Origin: Motiliproteus sp041586615
GTDB taxonomy: Bacteria; Pseudomonadota; Gammaproteobacteria; Pseudomonadales; Balneatricaceae
Length of the DNA stretch: 64,000 nucleotides
Reading direction: 5' to 3'
Assembly: GCA_041586615.1 (NCBI GenBank)
Contig: JBFGZS010000012.1
Coordinates: forward strand, 1 to 64,000
The first letter of the stretch is position 1. The number at the start of each line of letters is the position of its first letter. Both the position numbers and the translations under genes were made by a program. Below, piece by piece: positions 33,695-42,557 of the stretch. Below the pieces are notes generated by a model. It saw nothing but the letters and a program-made list of their open reading frames with translations. It ran no database searches and was not told the origin of the DNA.

Positions 33695-33853
33695 ATTAAG
33701 GCGGCAACTTAATACCGTGCAAAAATGCCGCCTTAATAGGCGGTTCATGGATGAACCGCCGTGGCGCAAAGCCACGCGAGACAAGGACGGACATGCGTCG
33801 GCCTTGTCGTTATCAAAAGACCGAATGGATCGGTATTTTGATGCCAAGTTAAT
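33695..33853 (+). mobile_element. MITE-like element, copy 3 (159 bp, best preserved)
   Basis: Same length and layout as copy 1. The 23-bp ends match in 17 of 23 positions when inverted, and both junctions read TA. Five hairpins follow one another: ATTAAGGCGGC with GCCGCCTTAAT, GGCGGTTCAT with ATGAACCGCC, GTGGC-GCAAA-GCCAC, GACAAGG with CCTTGTC, and ACCGA-ATGGA-TCGGT. Changes relative to copy 1 mostly fall in loops or keep pairing. TA junctions suggest mobilisation by an IS630/Tc1-type transposase, none of which is present here. Confidence 0.82.
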
Positions 33854-34056
33854 AGCAGCCATTCTACCGCTTATCCATCGGACGATCGACTGCCTGTCTT
33901 GCGGCGCAATGGCGCAGCGGTCGCGCCAACCAACCGCGCCGACACGGACTAGGTGGCTTCCATAACCCCGTCTTTAGCAAGGCATTCGACTTAATGGCAG
34001 GTTGACCTTAATTATCGGTAGCTTGTAGCCTGTGACTCTGCATAATCGGATGATAT

Positions 34057-34070
34057 GCGCAGTACTGCGC
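34057..34070. promoter_or_regulatory. 14-bp perfect palindrome
   Basis: GCGCAGTACTGCGC, 36 bp before the start of the hypothetical gene at 34106. It is a possible operator. The rest of the gap 33854-34105 shows nothing recognisable. Confidence 0.3.
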
Positions 34071-34105
34071 GTGATTGCTAAACAGCTGTATGGGACAAAA
34101 AGACG

Positions 34106-35029
34106 ATGGCCAGTTATTTTACCCAAGAAAGAATCACAATCAGCACACTGGAAGATATCGTTAATCGACCCCAGTACCAGGCATCGATACCACCCAGAAG
34201 GTCGCTGTTTCGCTATGTCGTTGCGGCTTATTCATTTCCTCGAAAGATAGCCAGTTGCAGTGTCAGCAACTGCTATCAGAATCATAAAAAAGGCTACTTG
34301 GTGCACACCGCAGAAGGAGGCGAGTGCAATATTTGTGAAACCTGCGCCCAACGCTATATGAACCCCGAGGCGCTAACGCCGCCAAAAGAGACACGCCGCC
34401 GCAGCTCGACATCCTCCAAAGCATCAGCAACAAGCAAAGGGCCACGTACGACCCCGAAGCCGGCGCTGGTCTGCCAGATCGACATGGCGACGTATACCGA
34501 GCAGAGCGCCCAGATAAAAGCGCGAGTCAAAGAGCTCAAACTGATGCACAAAGGCGCAAACTGGGTGTTTCAATCCCTGAATCAATTGCAAAAAACCTGC
34601 CCGGCAGAACTGATCGAGGCCTTACATCGATTAGCGCAGGACAAGGAAGACAGTGACATTTTCGAACAGTTAATCGAGAATAACGCCAGCGACCAACAGC
34701 TACAGGATGTGGAGGCGCTGACAGGACTGGGGGTTTTTCGTCACGATATCCGTCAACTGTTAATCGATCAGATCCTTAAACCCTTGGCAGAACTCGACAC
34801 TCAGGCCAGTAAAGCCGCCGGCAAAGCCACCACCAGCATTCCCCACAACTGGACCGAACAGGTGGAAACATCCATCGCCGCTGCCGAGATACTGATCGAA
34901 GACGCACACAGGTTCTTTACCGAAGAAAATATCAGCCGACTTAGAAGCATTCCGTTACCCGACAAAGCCGCCAAGATCGTCCGCGGCATCGCCTGGGTTG
35001 AGGATCAGGGACTGGTACAGCGTAAATGA
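34106..35029 (+). CDS. Hypothetical protein with a Cys cluster, first gene of a two-gene operon
   Basis: 307 aa, not recognised. An N-terminal region of about 90 residues contains C51-x4-C56 and C74-x2-C77-x2-C80, which may bind zinc. A Ser/Thr/Lys-rich linker (about 92-120) and a helical C-terminal domain with no membrane segment or signal peptide follow. The ribosome site is weak. The last four bases overlap the start of the next gene as ATGA, so the two products are probably made together. It sits in the accessory region between a MITE-flanked ppiC and a coiled-coil gene. No function can be assigned. Confidence 0.7.
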   Translation: MASYFTQERITISTLEDIVNRPQYQASIPPRRSLFRYVVAAYSFPRKIASCSVSNCYQNHKKGYLVHTAEGGECNICETCAQRYMNPEALTPPKETRRRSSTSSKASATSKGPRTTPKPALVCQIDMATYTEQSAQIKARVKELKLMHKGANWVFQSLNQLQKTCPAELIEALHRLAQDKEDSDIFEQLIENNASDQQLQDVEALTGLGVFRHDIRQLLIDQILKPLAELDTQASKAAGKATTSIPHNWTEQVETSIAAAEILIEDAHRFFTEENISRLRSIPLPDKAAKIVRGIAWVEDQGLVQRK

Positions 35030-35310
35030 ACGCCATTAAAACGACAGCCGAAAAACTGATCAAAAAACACCGGTCCCTGATCCACTCCGACATGATGCGG
35101 GTAACGTCCCATGTACAGCGGGAAGCGGGGGAATGGCTGGTCAACACCCTGATGATAGAAGGCTACGACGTCCCTTTTAAATACCGGCGCAAAGAGCGCT
35201 ACAAGAGCCTGAAAGGCCAGCGGGTCAACCTGACCTACTATCCAGACTGCGAGTCCATTGCAGGTCTAGAGATGGAAGTCATGACCATTGTGCGGATAAA
35301 AATTGCCTGA
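35026..35310 (+). CDS. Small hypothetical protein coupled to the Cys-cluster gene
   Basis: 94 aa, basic, mixed helix and strand by appearance, with V-P-F-K-Y-R-R-K-E-R-Y and V-N-L-T-Y-Y-P segments in the second half. No signal peptide, membrane segment or catalytic motif. ATGA overlap with the preceding gene indicates translational coupling and suggests the two act together. Not recognised. Confidence 0.68.
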   Translation: MNAIKTTAEKLIKKHRSLIHSDMMRVTSHVQREAGEWLVNTLMIEGYDVPFKYRRKERYKSLKGQRVNLTYYPDCESIAGLEMEVMTIVRIKIA

Positions 35311-35686
35311 GCCACGCCAGCGCAAAAGCGGGCTATGGCACAGTAAACATACGCAGCACGCATGGAACGGCGCGGGGATGACCTCACTCACAAGGACATG
35401 GATAACCAGGGTATCGCGAACAGGAGAGACGAAAAGGCAGCCTAACGCATCGGCACGCGGCGCACTGAATTACTAAGGGTCGAGGACCATGTATGAATAG
35501 AATCGCCGCATCGATAGAATCGTCCAGACGGCCGGTGACCGCCTGACCTGTCTCGTCAGTCAGGCGAACCTTATCGGAATTCCTTGTGCCTTATCTGCAG
35601 GTGGCGGAAAACGTGTACACGCGCCGGACCTGTTTCGCGCCCACGGGTTGCGAAACAGGGCAAACAAAAAGCCCCCGCAGCAGGAA
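35311..35686. other. Intergenic region with two hairpins
   Basis: 376 bp between convergent genes, no gene seen. GCCTGAC/GTCAGGC (about 35547-35571) and CCTGTTTCGC/GCGAAACAGG (35629-35659, perfect 10-bp stem, 11-nt loop) are likely transcription-end structures. On the minus strand, GCGGGGGC followed by five T lies just after the coiled-coil gene. Confidence 0.5.
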
Positions 35687-36232
35687 TCACTCAGCGGCAG
35701 CGCCTTCTTCGCCTTCAGCTGGCGCGGCACTTTCCGCTTCTTTCAGGGCCTTCTTTAGCTCTGAAATTTCTTTGTTGGCATCTTTAAGCTTTTTCACGAC
35801 CTCTTTAGATACCGTGGCCTGCTCGGCAATACGCTTCTTTTGATCGGCCAACTGACGCTTGAGGCGTTCAGGATCCAGTGCCTGCAATTTTTTCAGGTCA
35901 CGCTTGGCTTCAGACAGCTCGCTGGTCTTGGCTTTCAACTGCTCGGTCAACTTGCTAACTTTGGCATCCTGCCCAACCAAACCTTCCAGACGTTGAATTT
36001 GCTGAGCGGTTTCAAGCTTCTCAACTTCCTCGCGTAGCGCAGCATTCTCTGCTGTCAGCCGGTCTGCTGTGGAATTGCTCTGAGCTTCGGTCAGCTTGAG
36101 TGACAGCGCTTTGGACGCGTCTTTCTCGGCCGCTAACTCGCCATTAAGAACGGCGATCTGGCTTAGGGCTTGTTCCAGTTCAGCAGCTTTTTGTTGATTC
36201 GCTTTTATAGAAGATAATTTCAATTGAGACAT
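35687..36232 (-). CDS. Coiled-coil protein of unknown function
   Basis: 181 aa, nearly all predicted coiled coil with heptads rich in Leu, Lys, Glu and Ala, ending in a short acidic tail (A-A-P-A-E-G-E-E-G-A-A-A-E). No signal peptide or membrane anchor. It stands alone between hypothetical genes and the uroporphyrinogen methyltransferase. A structural or scaffold role is possible; no family is recognised. Confidence 0.7.
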   Translation of the reverse strand: MSQLKLSSIKANQQKAAELEQALSQIAVLNGELAAEKDASKALSLKLTEAQSNSTADRLTAENAALREEVEKLETAQQIQRLEGLVGQDAKVSKLTEQLKAKTSELSEAKRDLKKLQALDPERLKRQLADQKKRIAEQATVSKEVVKKLKDANKEISELKKALKEAESAAPAEGEEGAAAE

Positions 36233-36691
36233 CGTTGTGAAGTGCTACCTTTGGTGGGATTAGTGTGGTGTGTTGGGTAAACAGGTCGCTGCTACAGGCA
36301 AGAAGCAAAGCATCTCGTTAGCGTTCAGCGTACATCCATCTGTCCAGACATCACCAGTCTTTTGCAAAGATCGGGCTAATATTGCCCTACGTGGCAGGAT
36401 AAAGGCGTGCATTTTAAATCAATACCGTCCACTAGCCAAGCTTATACGCGCGCGGATTGGATCATTTTTGAACAATTCTCATCTAAAAAGGGTATTTTTC
36501 GACATGAAAAGCGATGGAGCCGTGCGAAATAAGCCCATTACAGCCCTCGCTATCCGCCGATCAAAACACGTCCCTATCAAAACGTTCATCTATCTAAACG
36601 TTCATCTATCGACATACCGACCTATCAAAAAAAACAGCCCGATCCGACAACCCGCGGTATTGCATGGCAGATGGCTGACATTATCCAGGTC
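36233..36691. other. Intergenic region, no gene seen
   Basis: 459 bp upstream of the coiled-coil gene and downstream of the methyltransferase gene. A 16-bp direct repeat AACGTTCATCTATC (36581-36594 and 36597-36610) is the only structure noted. An open frame here runs antisense into the methyltransferase gene and has no coding character. Confidence 0.5.
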
Positions 36692-37483
36692 TTATTTTAG
36701 CTCGGTCACCCAGGCTAATTCAGCCCGCAACGCCACAGCCGGTCCTAGGACAAACAGACAGGGCGCCTGTATATCAGCGACGTCGGCGTCTTCAACACAG
36801 CAGCCCAGCGTGGTGTCGAGCACCCGCTGCTCCGGCGTGGTCGCCTTGGAAATCAACGCGGCAGGCTCCTGGGCACCGCGCCCTGCCGCGATCAGCTTTT
36901 GCCGTATCACGGACAGGTGCTTGCGTGCCATATAGAACACAATCATGGGGGAACTCTTGGCCAACGCCTCCCAATCGACCGGCGGGACCTGCCCACTCTG
37001 ATCGTGACCGGTAACAAAACTGACAACCTGATTCGTGCAGCGATTGGTCACCGGGATACCCGCATACGCGGTGCCGGCGATACCGGCGGTGACACCGGGT
37101 ACAATACGAAAACGCACTCCGGCAGCCGCCAGGCCGCGCGCTTCCTCGCCGCCACGCCCAAAGACAAACGGGTCACCGCCTTTGAGTCGCAGAACGCGCA
37201 GACCGTCGCGCGCCAGCTCGATCAGACGCGCATTAATCTCCTCTTGTTTGGGCGAGGGTAGCCCTCCCCGCTTGCCCATGGCAACCAGCCGGGTATGTTT
37301 GCCGGCCAACGCCAATATTTGCGGCGACACCAACGCATCGTAAACAACGACATCGGCCTGCTCCAACGCATAGAGGCACAACAGCGTCATAAGGCCCGGA
37401 TCTCCGGGACCTGCTCCTGCGAGCCACACCGATCCTGTTTCAAATTCGGGCATCCCTAACCTGTCGAATAGCGCCATGGTCAT
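36692..37483 (-). CDS. cobA: Uroporphyrinogen-III C-methyltransferase
   Basis: 263 aa from the ATG at 37483, chosen for GGGAG eight bases upstream; a longer frame to 37585 lacks a ribosome site. Family motifs are W-L-A-G-A-G-P-G-D-P-x-L-x-T-L near the N-terminus, V-V-Y-D-x-L-V-S, R-L-K-G-G-D-P-F-V-F-G-R-G-G-E-E and V-P-G-V-T-A-G-x-x-x-x-A-Y-A-G-I-P. It adds two methyl groups to uroporphyrinogen III, making precorrin-2 for sirohaem or cobalamin. It is the single-function form, without CysG oxidase/chelatase domains. It is divergent from hemB, an enzyme of the same tetrapyrrole pathway, across a 272-bp gap that shows no other gene. Confidence 0.92.
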   Translation of the reverse strand: MTMALFDRLGMPEFETGSVWLAGAGPGDPGLMTLLCLYALEQADVVVYDALVSPQILALAGKHTRLVAMGKRGGLPSPKQEEINARLIELARDGLRVLRLKGGDPFVFGRGGEEARGLAAAGVRFRIVPGVTAGIAGTAYAGIPVTNRCTNQVVSFVTGHDQSGQVPPVDWEALAKSSPMIVFYMARKHLSVIRQKLIAAGRGAQEPAALISKATTPEQRVLDTTLGCCVEDADVADIQAPCLFVLGPAVALRAELAWVTELK

Positions 37484-37755
37484 CGAATTACTCCCACTAA
37501 AAACCGTTGCCCTTCTATCTAAGCAGCGCATAGATACCTGCCTCACATGCCAACAAACACAGCCGGTAAGGCGAAAGCGCGACATAGTGACAAATCATCA
37601 CCCTTTTCACCAGAAATTCTTGCGGCTAAAGCCCTGCACAAACCGCGATAAACCACACGAGATGGTGCCCATCACCCACGTTGCACCGGCGATATTATGG
37701 GAGAAACCTGCTATCGTCTGCTTCTTTGTGTTAACGCCGAACTCAAGGAACCGTT

Positions 37756-38733
37756 ATGACCGTTACACCCAGTTTCCGTTTTCGCCGCCTGCGCAAGTCC
37801 GGCACGCTGCGTCGCCTGGTGCAGGAAACGCACCTGTCCGTGGACGACCTGGTGCTGCCGATCTTTGTCGAAGAGAGCATCGATGCGCCGGTAAATATCG
37901 AAAGTATGCCCGGCGTCCAGCGTTACCCTGAAGCGCAGTTAGCTGACGTTGTTCAGGCCACCTGGAACAAGGGGATCAAGGCCATCATCCTCTTCGGCGT
38001 TTCCCATGCCAAGGATTGCGACGGCAGCGATACCTGGAATCCGGAAGGATTGATGGCGCGCTGCATCCGCATCGCCAAGGCAGCTCAACCCGAGATGCTG
38101 GTTATCAGCGACAACTGTTTCTGTGAATACACCGACCATGGTCATTGCGGCGTCGTCGTCGAGGACGATGTCGACAACGACCTGACGCTGATCAACCTGC
38201 AAAAGCAGGTAGTGGTGGCCGCTCAGGCCGGTGTGGATATGATTGCGCCTTCCGGCATGATGGACGGCATGATCGCCGCCATCCGCAACGCGCTGGACGA
38301 AGCGGGCTTTAGCCATATTCCGGTGATGTCTTACTCCACCAAATTTGCGTCTGCCTTCTACGGCCCCTTCCGTGACGCCGTCGACAGCAATTTCAAAGGG
38401 GATCGCAATGCCTATCAGATGCAGCCGGGTAACGGCCGTGAGGCGATCGCGGAATCGATGCAGGACGAAATGGAAGGTGCCGATATACTCATGGTAAAAC
38501 CAGGTATTGCTTACCTGGATATTATCGCCCGCATCCGTGATGTCTCGGAACGGCCGATGGCGGTCTACCATGTGAGTGGCGAATTCGCCATGATCAAAGC
38601 CGCGGCCGCGGCCGGGGTGATTGACGAACAGGCTATCGTCATGGAAACCATGATCGCCTTTAAGCGTGCCGGTGCGGATATGATCCTGACCTACTATGCG
38701 CCGCAGATCGCCGACTGGTTACAACAGCGCTAA
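37756..38733 (+). CDS. hemB: Delta-aminolevulinic acid dehydratase (porphobilinogen synthase)
   Basis: 325 aa, the usual length. It condenses two 5-aminolevulinate molecules to porphobilinogen. The Cys-rich metal motif D-N-C-F-C-E-Y-T-x-H-G-H-C has all three Cys, pointing to a zinc-type active site. Both Schiff-base lysine regions are present (S-Y-S-T-K-F-A-S-A and M-V-K-P-G-I-A-Y-L-D). AAGGA lies before the ATG. Confidence 0.96.
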   Translation: MTVTPSFRFRRLRKSGTLRRLVQETHLSVDDLVLPIFVEESIDAPVNIESMPGVQRYPEAQLADVVQATWNKGIKAIILFGVSHAKDCDGSDTWNPEGLMARCIRIAKAAQPEMLVISDNCFCEYTDHGHCGVVVEDDVDNDLTLINLQKQVVVAAQAGVDMIAPSGMMDGMIAAIRNALDEAGFSHIPVMSYSTKFASAFYGPFRDAVDSNFKGDRNAYQMQPGNGREAIAESMQDEMEGADILMVKPGIAYLDIIARIRDVSERPMAVYHVSGEFAMIKAAAAAGVIDEQAIVMETMIAFKRAGADMILTYYAPQIADWLQQR

Positions 38734-38753
38734 TCAAGGCGACCGGTAGCGAC

Positions 38754-38777
38754 GGGCGGACGACGTAACGTCTGCCC
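38754..38777. terminator. Stem-loop between convergent hemB and CBS genes
   Basis: GGGCGGACG-ACGTAA-CGTCTGCCC forms a 9-bp stem with one G-U pair. It has no T-run, so it may stabilise the hemB 3' end rather than terminate by itself. Confidence 0.4.
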
Positions 38778-38845
38778 AGACCCAAGCCGGTGCGCCGTAG
38801 CGATCGAAACGTAAAATAGCCTTCGTGCACGGCGCCTGCGCGTCT

Positions 38846-39289
38846 TTACTTGGCTTTTTTCTCTTTCTTCTGCTCATCCAGCAGCAGATCCAGCGCTTTG
38901 AGCATATCCAGCGAAGAGAGCATACCCACCAGCTCCTGCTCTTTATTCAATACCGGCATGGCGCCAAAACGGTGTTCGATAAGCACTTTGGTCGCTTTCG
39001 CAATCGTGTCATAGGTATGTGCCACCATGACGTTGCGCGTCATCAAATCCTGTACCGATAGGTTGTCGTCCAGGTTATAGATATGACTCAGGTCCGGGGC
39101 CTCGTCCACCCACTCAGGACGGCGCAGGTCGCGGTCACTGATGATGCCGATTAATTGCCGCTCGTTATCGACCACCGGCATATGCCGCACCTCATTTTCC
39201 CGCATGCGGAAAAATGTCTGCCGAATACCGTCTTCCGGACGGGCAGTGATCACTTTGGAGGTCATAAAGCTGCTGACTTTAAGAGGCAT
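38846..39289 (-). CDS. CBS-domain pair protein
   Basis: 147 aa from the ATG at 39289 (AAGGA about nine bases upstream); an upstream TTG at 39298 is too close to that site. Two CBS motifs fill the protein (M-T-x-x-V-I-T-A-R-P and M-T-R-N-V-M-V-A-H), each followed by P-V-V-D/P-V-L-N and G-I-I-S-D-R-D-L or G-M-L-S-S-L-D-M. A Lys-rich tail ends it. CBS pairs bind adenine nucleotides and often regulate partners. No partner is evident here. Confidence 0.88.
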   Translation of the reverse strand: MPLKVSSFMTSKVITARPEDGIRQTFFRMRENEVRHMPVVDNERQLIGIISDRDLRRPEWVDEAPDLSHIYNLDDNLSVQDLMTRNVMVAHTYDTIAKATKVLIEHRFGAMPVLNKEQELVGMLSSLDMLKALDLLLDEQKKEKKAK

Positions 39290-39364
39290 GGCGGTCAATC
39301 CTTATTATGCAGTCTGACAGTGATATTGCCATCGACGCCGTAGATAGCACGCCGAAATAAAATT

Positions 39365-39412
39365 ATTACAAAACAATATCATTACAGAGCAATATCATTA
39401 CAAAACAACATT
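39365..39412. repeat. 16-bp tandem repeat, three copies
   Basis: ATTACAAAACAATATC, ATTACAGAGCAATATC and ATTACAAAACAACATT are head to tail in the gap between the CBS gene and the TetR gene. AT-rich, no gene. Confidence 0.85.
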
Positions 39413-39536
39413 ATTAAGACTGTTGATTGTAGGGGGCCTGATGCGGAAAAAACATGCGCGAGATCAGGTAAATGCTTAATCACTATAAGGCATAAGCCCC
39501 AGCCGCGGTTTTATCTCGCAGGCCAACAGGACGCGC

Positions 39537-40106
39537 TCAGGGGCAAGGAGAGGCATCGGCCTGCAGTAACTGGGCCGCACAGAGACGACGAATCTGTGCC
39601 AGCTCAAAAGACTCGCTACTGTAGTTGAGCAGACTCTGACCAAAGATATAACTGTAAAAGAGGTAGGCACGGGAAAAAGCCACCTCGGCATCCAGATCCA
39701 GCTGTGAAAACAGCTGGGCGACAGAGGTCAGTCGCTCCCGATCGACGGCACCTACAGATTCTGCCGCCAACGCACTACTACGCGCCCAGTCCCGGACCGC
39801 CAGTTCAATGGCGGTACCCCGCGGGTTCGCCCGATCGATATACAACTCCAACAGGCCGAGCAAGGTATTGTGAGCGGGCTGCTCAATCGCCGTCTGTTCG
39901 CGTATGGTATCGATCCGACGCTCGCGCCAGGTCTTCAGCAGTTGCTCCAGCAATTCATTGCGATTTTTGAAATGCCAATAAAAGCCCCCTTTCGTGACTC
40001 TCAGGCGTTTGGCAAGCACTTCGATTTTTATCGAATCGACCCCACCTTCAGCCAAGGCTGAAAAAGCCTCGGCGATCCAGGCATCTCGTTTGATCTTTAC
40101 ATTCAT
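39537..40106 (-). CDS. TetR-family transcriptional regulator
   Basis: 189 aa from the ATG at 40106; upstream in-frame starts extend into the gap and are less likely. The N-terminal helix-turn-helix (about residues 10-50) ends in the family hallmark V-T-K-G-G-F-Y-W-H-F. The C-terminal ligand domain carries no recognisable specificity. A perfect 6-6-6 palindrome 55 bp upstream (40161-40178) is a likely autoregulatory operator. The thioesterase gene farther upstream on the same strand is a possible target. Confidence 0.88.
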   Translation of the reverse strand: MNVKIKRDAWIAEAFSALAEGGVDSIKIEVLAKRLRVTKGGFYWHFKNRNELLEQLLKTWRERRIDTIREQTAIEQPAHNTLLGLLELYIDRANPRGTAIELAVRDWARSSALAAESVGAVDRERLTSVAQLFSQLDLDAEVAFSRAYLFYSYIFGQSLLNYSSESFELAQIRRLCAAQLLQADASPCP

Positions 40107-40160
40107 ACCCGGCGGGTTCCTTACAGCAGACGATAAACCGGTGGTTAAAACAGCGCCCAT

Positions 40161-40178
40161 TCGGTACGTTAATACCGA
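40161..40178. promoter_or_regulatory. Candidate TetR-type operator
   Basis: TCGGTA-CGTTAA-TACCGA, a perfect inverted repeat of 18 bp placed between the TetR gene start and the upstream thioesterase gene. Size and position fit a TetR-family site. Confidence 0.5.
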
Positions 40179-40192
40179 TAAGGCAGCCCTTG

Positions 40193-40243
40193 CTACTATG
40201 GCTACAGACCTACTATGGCTACGGATCTTCTATGGCTACGGAC
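40193..40243. repeat. 17-bp tandem repeat, three copies
   Basis: CTACTATGGCTACAGAC, CTACTATGGCTACGGAT and CTTCTATGGCTACGGAC follow each other directly beside the candidate TetR operator. Confidence 0.85.
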
Positions 40244-40348
40244 CGCTATTAACCCGGGGAGTTAATCGTTTATCGTAAGGCGAATAAAAAAACGCCATAC
40301 GATAGTGTTTTGTCGCATTCAACAAAAGTATCAGACGCGCGGATAGCA

Positions 40349-40822
40349 CTACAGGCTCAGGACCCGTCCTGCACCTTCGGGCAATTCGAGGCTGCTGTGC
40401 AGAAGCGCCAACTCGCCGAGCTGATCCCGAACAGCCGCAGGAAACGGCGACCCCTTGCGCGCCTCCAAATCAACATGGATCAACAACAATTCGTTGGTTG
40501 CTGCCAGCCAACCTTCATCATCATGAAACATCTGATGAAAAATTCGCAGCTTTTTTTCGCCGGTTTCCAGCAACTGGGTAGCGCAGCGAATAGGATCGCC
40601 CACATGCAGTTCACGCCGATAGGTCACGTTCATATCCACCACGAAAGCCGAACACCCCGTCTGCCGGGCGTAACGCGCGCCCATGCCAATATGTTCTAAA
40701 AAGCAATCCGTGGCCTGGTCAAACGCAATAACGTAGAAACCGACGTTCATGTGGCCGTTGTAATCGATCCATTCGGGCTTAACCCGACTTTTGAAGGCGC
40801 TAAAAGGCAAACCGACATCCAT
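40349..40822 (-). CDS. Hotdog-fold acyl-CoA thioesterase
   Basis: 157 aa from the ATG at 40822, where AAGGAGA lies eight bases upstream; the frame is open further but without another good ribosome site. The motif W-I-D-Y-N-G-H-M-N followed by Y-x-x-x-F-D-Q-A is that of hotdog thioesterases, including those fused to or paired with carnitine 3-dehydrogenase (betainyl-CoA thioesterase). No carnitine genes are nearby, so the substrate is open. It is transcribed toward the TetR gene. Confidence 0.82.
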   Translation of the reverse strand: MDVGLPFSAFKSRVKPEWIDYNGHMNVGFYVIAFDQATDCFLEHIGMGARYARQTGCSAFVVDMNVTYRRELHVGDPIRCATQLLETGEKKLRIFHQMFHDDEGWLAATNELLLIHVDLEARKGSPFPAAVRDQLGELALLHSSLELPEGAGRVLSL

Positions 40823-41238
40823 CGTGACTTCTCCTTGGTTGTTTTTTTCATGCATCATCAAGTTCGCACGGAGACAACCCGCAGAGTAATGGCTCGCAAG
40901 CACAAACACCAGATCTGGACATTGGATTAATGCACGATTTTCGTAGGTGCAGACAACCGGGGATACCATAAAAGGCCTCCGGCGCCTTGAATATTCTGCT
41001 TATCCGAGGGCTCGGATACCGGATACGGGGGGGGGTAGCGATAACGGCGATGGTTGTAACGGATCTAGTTGTAACGGATCTAGTTGTAACGGATCTAGCT
41101 GTAGCGGAGATAACTGTAGCGGGGGGTGCAACAGATCGCGACTTAGCCGCGTTCACGCCGGACCCTGCGGTCGACGAAGCCCGCTATTTCACAGCGGGCT
41201 TGACGCATGACGGCGAGGCCCAGGGCCGGGCCTGCTAA
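40823..41238. other. Intergenic region with 15-bp repeats
   Basis: 416 bp. GTTGTAACGGATCTA is repeated at 41053, 41068 and 41083, with a diverged fourth unit to 41112. Apparent open frames through the repeat (V-V-T-D-L units) have no start or family support. No gene is called. Confidence 0.6.
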
Positions 41239-41523
41239 TCACATATCACTGAAATAGGTCGCGATCTTTTCGATCGCTTCGTCGCTGAGCCCGGCTGACA
41301 TAGCTGGCATCGGGTCGCCGGCCCGTTTGCCGTCACGGAAGCTTTTCAGCTGCTGAACCAGATAGGGCTGATTCTGACCGGCCAGATTGGGGTACATCGG
41401 CATAATCGCCTTGCCGTTCGCACCATGGCAGGCGACACAAGACGCAGCTTCAGCGGGCATTTCGGCGCCCCAGGACAGGGATGTCGCAGACAGGGCAGCT
41501 ACCATCAGAAGGGATTTTTTCAT
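41239..41523 (-). CDS. Small periplasmic monohaem cytochrome c
   Basis: 94 aa. Sec signal peptide (about residues 1-20, ending S-W-G-A), haem site C-V-A-C-H, Y-P-N-L-A-G-Q and a Met ligand region P-M-P-A-M-S. This is a class I cytochrome c of the c553/c4-half type that shuttles electrons in the periplasm. It stands alone. Such a protein could serve the peroxidases or the terminal oxidases, but there is no direct link. Confidence 0.9.
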   Translation of the reverse strand: MKKSLLMVAALSATSLSWGAEMPAEAASCVACHGANGKAIMPMYPNLAGQNQPYLVQQLKSFRDGKRAGDPMPAMSAGLSDEAIEKIATYFSDM

Positions 41524-41599
41524 TGTCGCATCCTCTACAGTTATGCGGGGGGGGATTTAAGACTGGGTACAGCATAGAGGAGTGAAACTGAACGCGACC

Positions 41600-42496
41600 T
41601 TAACGGTAATCCATCCGCAGCAATTCATTTTGCAACGTACTCACGACCTGCTTCAGTCGTCTGGCGTTGGCGGGTCCTATGCGCAGCACCTGTTTGTGTA
41701 CATCGCTGGACGCCTCAAAAGCCGGGTCCGCAAATTTGAACATCACCGACGGGCGCTGTAGTTCGATAGCCGGCAAGACATCGGGGGCATCCAAGATATG
41801 TTCTAACGCCGCCAGGACGCGATGATGGAATGCGTTACGCGGATACCCCAACTCCGCGTAGGCTTGCTGCATCAACGGGTAATAACGTTGGTATAACCTT
41901 AAGATCTGCTCGGTCTCAAGAAGGTCAAACAGCGCCACATAAGGCTGGTAGCGCTGATAATTGACCGCTCCCAGCCAATAGGTCTGTTCCCGCTCGTCCG
42001 CAACGAAAGCGCTGGGTAATGGCTTGATGAGGCTGTGTTTACGGGGCAAGCTGCCGACGGCCATGTTATCCACAAGAATGACAAAACGGCGGATCAGCTC
42101 GTCATCGATCAACCAGTCCACCAGGGTTCCCGTCAGGTCCTGTTCCAGCAGCGCAGCGCGAAACAGGCTGTCACTGTCATTCAGTCTCGGTACCGAAGGG
42201 TCGGCCACGCGCGACAGCTGAATTTTCACGCCCCCTCCTGGATCGACGTCAGCGGAACCCTGATCGACCACGCCACGCCCATCGCCCTGAACCGTTCCGA
42301 CAAACAGGCGTCGCCCTCCATCCCCCTGGGCTGCAGCCCCATCGGCGGCGGCATCAGCACCCGCACCGCGCGCATCGACTGGGGCTGACACGTTTTGCTG
42401 CCACAATAAATAACCCACGGTGGCCAGCATCGCCAGCATACACAGCACCAGTAGTGACTGCAGCGCACTGGCACCTCTCTGGTTCGGACAGTCCAT
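41600..42496 (-). CDS. DUF3014 membrane-anchored protein
   Basis: 298 aa. One N-terminal transmembrane helix (about 13-32), an Ala/Gly/Asp-rich linker (about 37-90) and a conserved globular region with L-N-D-S-D-S, R-R-F-V-I-L-V-D-N and L-F-D-L-L-E-T-E that I recognise as DUF3014. The C-terminal part is probably periplasmic. Function unknown. Confidence 0.75.
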   Translation of the reverse strand: MDCPNQRGASALQSLLVLCMLAMLATVGYLLWQQNVSAPVDARGAGADAAADGAAAQGDGGRRLFVGTVQGDGRGVVDQGSADVDPGGGVKIQLSRVADPSVPRLNDSDSLFRAALLEQDLTGTLVDWLIDDELIRRFVILVDNMAVGSLPRKHSLIKPLPSAFVADEREQTYWLGAVNYQRYQPYVALFDLLETEQILRLYQRYYPLMQQAYAELGYPRNAFHHRVLAALEHILDAPDVLPAIELQRPSVMFKFADPAFEASSDVHKQVLRIGPANARRLKQVVSTLQNELLRMDYR

Positions 42497-42557
42497 TTAT
42501 GGCTCCATTCGCAACACCGTGAACAGCCTAAGTCTGAAAAAACGCAGCTGCGTCGTC

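Noticed and set aside
36270..36935. Plus-strand frame overlapping the end of cobA
   Set aside because: The part beyond the gap is antisense to the methyltransferase and the rest has no ribosome site or motif.
40987..41238. Frame through the 15-bp repeat (V-V-T-D-L units)
   Set aside because: The apparent protein is only the translation of a tandem repeat in a gap; no start site or homologous family.
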